Shown here: piece after piece, positions 6,485 to 9,234 of the stretch
Layout of the letters: every line of letters starts with the position of its first letter
How positions within the stretch are numbered: position 1 is the stretch's first letter
Assembly (NCBI GenBank): GCA_035353335.1
Contig: DAOPZJ010000076.1
Coordinates: 1 to 9,234, forward strand
Length of the DNA stretch: 9,234 nucleotides
Reading direction: 5' to 3'
DNA from: Oscillospiraceae bacterium
GTDB taxonomy: Bacteria; Bacillota; Clostridia; Oscillospirales; JAKOTC01
Notes under the pieces: generated by a model
What the model was told of the DNA's origin: nothing
What the model saw: only the letters and a program-made list of their open reading frames with translations
Databases searched by the model: none
Made by a program: the position numbers and the translations under genes

Positions 6485-8368
6485 CTATTCAGTCATTAAA
6501 TCGCAAATTGAATTAGAAAAAGATACCGGGTCTTCAATAGGCATACCCTCAATTAACAGAGCCTGCGTGTATAAAATGCCGCTGTAGGTTTTCAATTTTT
6601 CTTTGTCTGTTTCAAAGAGCGCGCAGAGCGTTTTAAAGATGGGGTGATTGGCGTTGATCTCCAAAACTCTCGCGGCTTTCATTTTGTTGTCGGTCGGCAT
6701 CGCGTTTAAGACTTTTTCCATTTCAAGAGAAAGGGGGCCTTCGCTTGATAAACAGACAGGATGGGATTTAAGCCTCTGAGATAAACGCACTTCATGAACT
6801 TTTCCTTCAAGCGAATCTTTCATATAGCCAAACAGATCCTTGTGTTCCTCTGCCTGTTTTTCATTGATCTTTTTCTCTTCATCGGTTTCAAGCTCCAAAT
6901 CGCCGCTTGAAACGGACTTAAACTGTTTTCCGTCATAATCCGTCAGCATTCGCACCGCAAATTCATCGACATCGTCTGTCATATAAAGAAGCTCATAACC
7001 TTTGTCTTTCACAAGCTCCGTTTGCGGCAGCTTTTCTATTTTATCCGTACTTTCACCACAGGCATAATAAATATATTTTTGCCCTTCCTTCATGCGGCCG
7101 ATATATTCGGAGACGGTGACAAGCTTTTTCTCGCTCGATGAATAAAACATGACGAGATCTTTCAGCATCTCCCGATTTACGCCGTAGCCGTTGTAAAGGC
7201 CGTACTTGATCTGAAGCCCGAAGTTCCTGAAAAACTCGTCATATTTTTCCCGTTCGTCCCTGAGCAGCCCGAGAAGTTCATTCTTGATCTTTTTTTCGAT
7301 GGTTGATGCGATAAGCTTCAGCTGACGATCATGCTGAAGCATTTCCCTTGAAATATTAAGCGATAAATCCTGGGAGTCAACAAGCCCCTTGACAAAGCTG
7401 AAATGGTCGGGCAAAAGATCCGCGCATTTATTCATGATTAAAACGCCGCTTGCGTATAACTGCAGCCCTTTTTCGTATTCCTTTGTGTAAAAATTAAAGG
7501 GGGCCTTGGCGGGAATGAACAAAAGCGCGTTGTACGTTGCGGTTCCTTCGGTTTTGCTGTGTATATGCATGAGAGGATTTTCATAATCGTAATATTTTTC
7601 TTTATAGAAGCTGTTGTAATCTTCATCTGTCAGCTCATTTTTATTTTTACGCCAGATAGGCACCATGCTGTTGAGTGTTTCAATCTCGAAACGGCTTTCA
7701 TACTCGTCCTCGGTGCCCTCCTTAAGGGCTCTTTTTTCTGTGTTCATTTGAATCGGATAACGGATATAGTCGGAATATTTCACGACGACAGACTTGATTC
7801 TGTACTCTTCCAGAAATTCGTCATAATTTTCTTCTTCGGTGTTTTCTTTTATTTTGAGTATGATCTCCGTGCCGACGCCGTCCTTTTCACAGCTTGCAAC
7901 GGTATAGCCTTCGGAACCGGATGATTCCCATTTATAAGCTTCTTCGCTGCCGTAAGCTTTGCTTATGACAGTAACCTTTTCGCTCACCATAAAAGCGGAA
8001 TAAAAACCCACGCCGAATTGACCGATGATATCGATATCTTCTTTTGCTTCATTTTCCTTTTTAAACGTAAGAGAACCGCTTCTCGCGATTGTGCCCAGAT
8101 TTGATTCGAGATCCTCTTTTGTCATACCGCATCCGTTATCGGCTATTGTCAGCGTTCTTTTTTCTTTATCGACAGAAAGGAAAATATGAAAATCGGTTCG
8201 ATTCATGCCGACGTTCTGATCCGTCAGGGAAATATAATATAATTTGTCGATCGCATCGCTTGCGTTTGAAATAAGCTCTCTTAAGAAAATTTCCTTGTGC
8301 GTATAAATTGAATGAATCATTAAATCCAAAATGCGTTTTGACTCTGTTTTAAACTGTTTTGCAGCCAT
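6485..8368 (-). CDS. htpG: Molecular chaperone HtpG (bacterial Hsp90)
   Basis: A 627-residue protein, the usual HtpG length, acting as a cytoplasmic ATP-driven dimeric chaperone. The N-terminal GHKL ATPase domain shows all expected motifs: ELISNASDAIDK with Glu31, Asn35 and Asp38; DNGCGM with Asp77, Gly79 and Gly81; GTIARSG (92-98); the ATP lid and IGQFGVGFYSAF (115-126); and GTEII (166-170). The middle domain has the conserved loop NISREMLQHDR, carrying the Arg that contacts ATP gamma-phosphate in Hsp90s. The C-terminal dimerisation region is complete. The start ATG at 8368 has GAGGTG 8 nt upstream. Regulation is visible: a sigma-A promoter at 8427-8455 is followed directly by a CIRCE element (8396-8422), so HrcA repression is likely. 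It is a single gene, clearly AT-richer than tex. Confidence 0.97.
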   Translation of the reverse strand: MAAKQFKTESKRILDLMIHSIYTHKEIFLRELISNASDAIDKLYYISLTDQNVGMNRTDFHIFLSVDKEKRTLTIADNGCGMTKEDLESNLGTIARSGSLTFKKENEAKEDIDIIGQFGVGFYSAFMVSEKVTVISKAYGSEEAYKWESSGSEGYTVASCEKDGVGTEIILKIKENTEEENYDEFLEEYRIKSVVVKYSDYIRYPIQMNTEKRALKEGTEDEYESRFEIETLNSMVPIWRKNKNELTDEDYNSFYKEKYYDYENPLMHIHSKTEGTATYNALLFIPAKAPFNFYTKEYEKGLQLYASGVLIMNKCADLLPDHFSFVKGLVDSQDLSLNISREMLQHDRQLKLIASTIEKKIKNELLGLLRDEREKYDEFFRNFGLQIKYGLYNGYGVNREMLKDLVMFYSSSEKKLVTVSEYIGRMKEGQKYIYYACGESTDKIEKLPQTELVKDKGYELLYMTDDVDEFAVRMLTDYDGKQFKSVSSGDLELETDEEKKINEKQAEEHKDLFGYMKDSLEGKVHEVRLSQRLKSHPVCLSSEGPLSLEMEKVLNAMPTDNKMKAARVLEINANHPIFKTLCALFETDKEKLKTYSGILYTQALLIEGMPIEDPVSFSNSICDLMTE

Positions 8369-8395
8369 GTGATTAACACCTCTGTAAATTTATTT

Positions 8396-8422
8396 TTAGC
8401 GCTCGGCATATCGAAGTGCTAA
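8396..8422 (-). promoter_or_regulatory. CIRCE element (HrcA operator) for htpG
   Basis: The consensus is TTAGCACTC-N9-GAGTGCTAA. On the plus strand this site reads TTAGCGCTC (8396-8404), nine bases, then AAGTGCTAA (8414-8422), so each 9-bp arm has one change. It lies just downstream of the -10 hexamer and 27 nt upstream of the htpG start codon, where bound HrcA would block transcription. Confidence 0.9.
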
Positions 8423-8426
8423 TGAT

Positions 8427-8455
8427 ACAATAACTTATTTTCCTCAAAAAATCAA
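8427..8455 (-). promoter_or_regulatory. Promoter of htpG
   Basis: Minus strand: -35 TTGATT (8455-8450), 17-bp spacer, -10 TATTGT (8432-8427). The start of transcription would fall near 8420, inside the upstream arm of the CIRCE element, as is usual for HrcA-controlled promoters. Confidence 0.65.
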
Positions 8456-8472
8456 GTATTTCATAAAAGAAT

Positions 8473-8544
8473 TTAATGTTTATCAGGCAAAGCATCCGGT
8501 CCGTTAGCGGTATCCTCAGCGTCAAAGTCATCATCGCCTTTCAT
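8473..8544 (-). CDS. Possible 23-residue acidic peptide ORF
   Basis: An ATG at 8544 opens 23 codons ending in TAA. The product is very acidic, with DDDFD (residues 4-8) and a PDALPDKH end. A weak AAAGG lies 8 nt upstream, and an in-frame TGA two codons before the ATG rules out a longer start. The ORF ends 18 bp upstream of the htpG -35. No promoter is evident. It resembles no peptide I recognise and may be chance or the remnant of a lost gene. Confidence 0.2.
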   Translation of the reverse strand: MKGDDDFDAEDTANGPDALPDKH

Positions 8545-8590
8545 GTCTCAAACCTTTCATGATGCTTTTCAAACTGCTTTTTTATAAAAA

Positions 8591-8675
8591 CAAAAAGTCC
8601 CGTACTGCCGAATCATGGCTTGGCACAGGGCTTTTTTGCGGGCTGCAATTTGGCGCAAAGGGCAGGAGTTTGAAA
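8591..8675 (+). repeat. Dispersed terminator-linked repeat, copy B
   Basis: The second copy of the element at 6360-6436. It has the same left edge (CAAAAAGTCCCGTA, one extra T), a different hairpin interior, a shared T-run, and the 36-bp tail at 8640-8675 with one mismatch. Unlike copy A it follows no recognisable gene on either strand. Confidence 0.85.
8592..8637. terminator. Terminator-like hairpin inside repeat copy B
   Basis: AAAAAGTCCCGT (8592-8603) faces ACAGGGCTTTTT (8625-8636) with one G-T and one A-C pair, and GCC/GGC can extend the stem past a small bulge. T-runs flank it on both strands. No gene is seen that would need it, so it may be part of the repeat or left over from a deleted gene. 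Confidence 0.55.
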
Positions 8676-8762
8676 GGTTCAGTCCCGTCCCCGTCCCCGC
8701 CGCGCGGATTTTCCCCTGCCACGCGGATTCCGCACCGGATTATCCCCGTTGGCCCAACGGCC
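8676..8762. other. GC-rich intergenic spacer with short repeats
   Basis: Between repeat copy B and the tRNA terminator the sequence is GC-rich. It has a short GTCCCCGTCCCCG tandem, CGCGGATT twice (8703-8710 and 8723-8730), and a near-perfect palindrome CCGTTGGCCCAACGG (8746-8760). Open frames here are not convincing as genes. Confidence 0.5.
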
Positions 8763-8796
8763 AAAAAACAAAAAGCGGGGATGAACCCCACTTTTT
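8763..8796 (-). terminator. Terminator downstream of the tRNA-fMet gene
   Basis: AAAAAGCGGGG (8770-8780) faces CCCCACTTTTT (8786-8796) around a 5-nt loop. The single odd pair is G-U in minus-strand RNA but C-A in plus-strand RNA. Further Ts follow on the minus strand. It begins 5 nt after the tRNA CCA end, so it is the original terminator of the now truncated tRNA gene. Confidence 0.8.
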
Positions 8797-8801
8797 ATTT
8801 T

Positions 8802-8846
8802 TGGTTGCGGAGACAGGATTTGAACCTGTGACCTTCGGGTTATGAG
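8802..8846 (-). tRNA. 3' half of initiator tRNA-fMet(CAU), truncated (att-like)
   Basis: Read on the minus strand: anticodon loop CTCATAA (8846-8840), anticodon-stem 3' side CCCGA (8839-8835), variable loop AGGTC, T-stem ACAGG, T-loop TTCAAAT, T-stem CCTGT, acceptor 3' strand CTCCGCA (8812-8806), A73, and an encoded CCA (8804-8802). The CCC after the anticodon loop and the A at position 72 are initiator features, and the piece closely follows the E. coli tRNA-fMet 3' half. The expected 5' strand (GGG, D-arm, acceptor 5' strand) is absent: the sequence departs from a tRNA at exactly 8847. A 3' tRNA half joined to foreign DNA is the usual remnant of integration by a tyrosine recombinase. It is not a functional tRNA as it stands. 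The intact gene would be expected at the far end of the element. Confidence 0.85.
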
Positions 8847-8860
8847 AGTGAAATATGACC

Positions 8861-8910
8861 TTTTATAGCTATTTATAAACTCTGAATATCCGCATTAAAT
8901 AGCCATAAAA
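8861..8910. repeat. 15-bp inverted repeat near the att junction
   Basis: TTTTATAGCTATTTA (8861-8875) is repeated in inverted order as TAAATAGCCATAAAA (8896-8910) with one mismatch and a 20-bp gap. It lies 14 bp inside the junction. It could bind recombinase or excisionase, or mark the core-adjacent region. Confidence 0.8.
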
Positions 8911-8933
8911 TAATGAATGGAATTTATATCCTT

Positions 8934-8994
8934 TTGTCGCTTATTATGAGTTTATATGAAAATCTGCGACAAATAAGCGACAAATAAGCGACAG
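8934..8994. repeat. Integrase arm-type repeats (GCGACAAATAA)
   Basis: An 11-bp unit GCGACAAATAA is repeated head to tail at 8966-8976 and 8977-8987, with a partial third (GCGACA) at 8988-8993. An inverted copy, TTGTCGCTTATT, sits at 8934-8945. The 11-bp period is one helical turn, so the sites face the same side of the DNA. Such clusters about 100 bp from a tRNA break are typical arm-binding sites of tyrosine integrases. Confidence 0.7.
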
Positions 8995-9024
8995 AAAACA
9001 AAAGAAAAAGGAAGTAAAAAACTA

Positions 9025-9109
9025 CCCCCCGCCTCGCGCGTATGTCCAGTGTAATTGTACTGCCACCATCGGTACCAAGGCAGTATACAATAACTTTCCA
9101 ATCGGGGGG
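9025..9109. other. Nested inverted repeats (structured DNA or RNA) in the element end
   Basis: The outer arms CCCCCCG (9025-9031) and CGGGGGG (9103-9109) enclose an inner hairpin. In it ATTGTACTGCC (9054-9064) pairs with GGCAG-TA-TACAAT (9079-9091), giving an 11-bp stem with a 2-nt bulge around a 14-nt loop that contains GGTACC. It could be a transfer or replication origin, a recombination-site structure or an RNA; nothing in the sequence decides between them. Confidence 0.5.
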
Positions 9110-9234
9110 AGGGTACCCCTTCCAAAAAAATCATGCGAGACCGCTCGGCTCTTTTGTGGTTGCCCATCGGTCTGAAGGGTTTACCCCTGATGGCAAAACA
9201 TAGGGGCGTACTGCTCCGATGATCGTTTGATTGT

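Larger units (their letters stand above)
8847..9234. mobile_element. End of an integrated element in tRNA-fMet (continues past the window)
   Basis: Starting at the tRNA break, the sequence becomes very AT-rich, with inverted repeats (8861-8910) and integrase arm-type repeats (8934-8994). It then turns into a structured, GC-variable region (9025-9109 and beyond). No convincing gene lies in these 388 bases. A minus-strand frame at 8952-9167 has no ribosome binding site and runs through the repeats. Orientation follows from the tRNA: the chromosome is on the htpG side and the element on the right. Whether it is a prophage, an integrative conjugative or mobilizable element, or an island cannot be told from here. 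Confidence 0.65.

Noticed and set aside
8559..8845. Plus-strand frames ending near WLRRQDLNL and GFEPVTFGL
   Set aside because: These are read through the terminator, the repeat and the antisense strand of the tRNA fragment. Such endings are well-known false products of antisense tRNA sequence.
8944..8950. Second TTATGAG, matching the anticodon-loop sequence, as a possible att core
   Set aside because: Only seven bases match and the flanks differ from the tRNA; chance is likely in AT-rich sequence.
8966..8994. CRISPR-like array
   Set aside because: The 11-bp units are directly joined with no spacers. They fit recombinase arm sites instead.
8952..9167. Minus-strand frame of 71 codons
   Set aside because: No ribosome binding site, it runs through the arm repeats and hairpins, and it has no recognisable domain.

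Overview
The window looks like chromosome from an uncultured Clostridia-type Firmicute (Oscillospiraceae-like at a guess). Four things suggest this: a CIRCE operator, a short rubrerythrin-like protein without a rubredoxin domain, strong AGGAGG-type ribosome binding sites, and terminators of the AAAAAGCCCG...CTTTTTT type. The taxonomic call is an inference. Base composition is uneven by eye. The metabolic genes on the left and tex are GC-rich, while the ferritin-like gene, htpG and the far right are clearly AT-richer.

Layout from left to right. (1) 2-361 (+): the C-terminal end of an amidohydrolase-fold protein that lacks two expected active-site residues, then a terminator whose T-run overlaps a 22-bp tandem duplication. 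(2) 425-3154 (-): a two-gene operon read from a good sigma-A-type promoter. It encodes an isochorismatase-fold cysteine hydrolase and then, coupled by a TAATG overlap, a 602-residue beta-propeller protein of unknown function. (3) 3188-3893 (-): a single-gene unit for a diiron ferritin-like protein, with its own promoter and terminator. (4) 4098-6397 (+): tex, an RNA-binding transcription accessory protein, with promoter, GTG start and terminator. (5) 6485-8455 (-): htpG (Hsp90) with a promoter immediately followed by a CIRCE element, so HrcA heat-shock control is likely. (6) 8456-8801: an intergenic stretch with a possible 23-codon ORF, a second copy of a dispersed terminator-linked repeat, and a tRNA terminator. 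(7) 8802-8846 (-): only the 3' half of an initiator tRNA-fMet, cut exactly at the 5' edge of the anticodon loop. (8) 8847-9234: AT-rich then highly structured DNA with integrase arm-type repeats, inverted repeats and a nested hairpin, but no convincing gene. This is best read as one end of an element integrated into the tRNA gene and continuing beyond the right edge.

How it fits together: tex, htpG and the ferritin-like gene are ordinary housekeeping and stress genes, each in its own transcription unit. The cysteine hydrolase and propeller form one operon and probably act in one process, possibly related to the convergent amidohydrolase-like gene, but no substrate can be named. The most notable features are the tRNA-fMet integration junction with its structured element end, the terminator-linked dispersed repeat (6360-6436 and 8591-8675), the CIRCE-controlled htpG, and the degenerate active sites of the two hydrolase-fold proteins.
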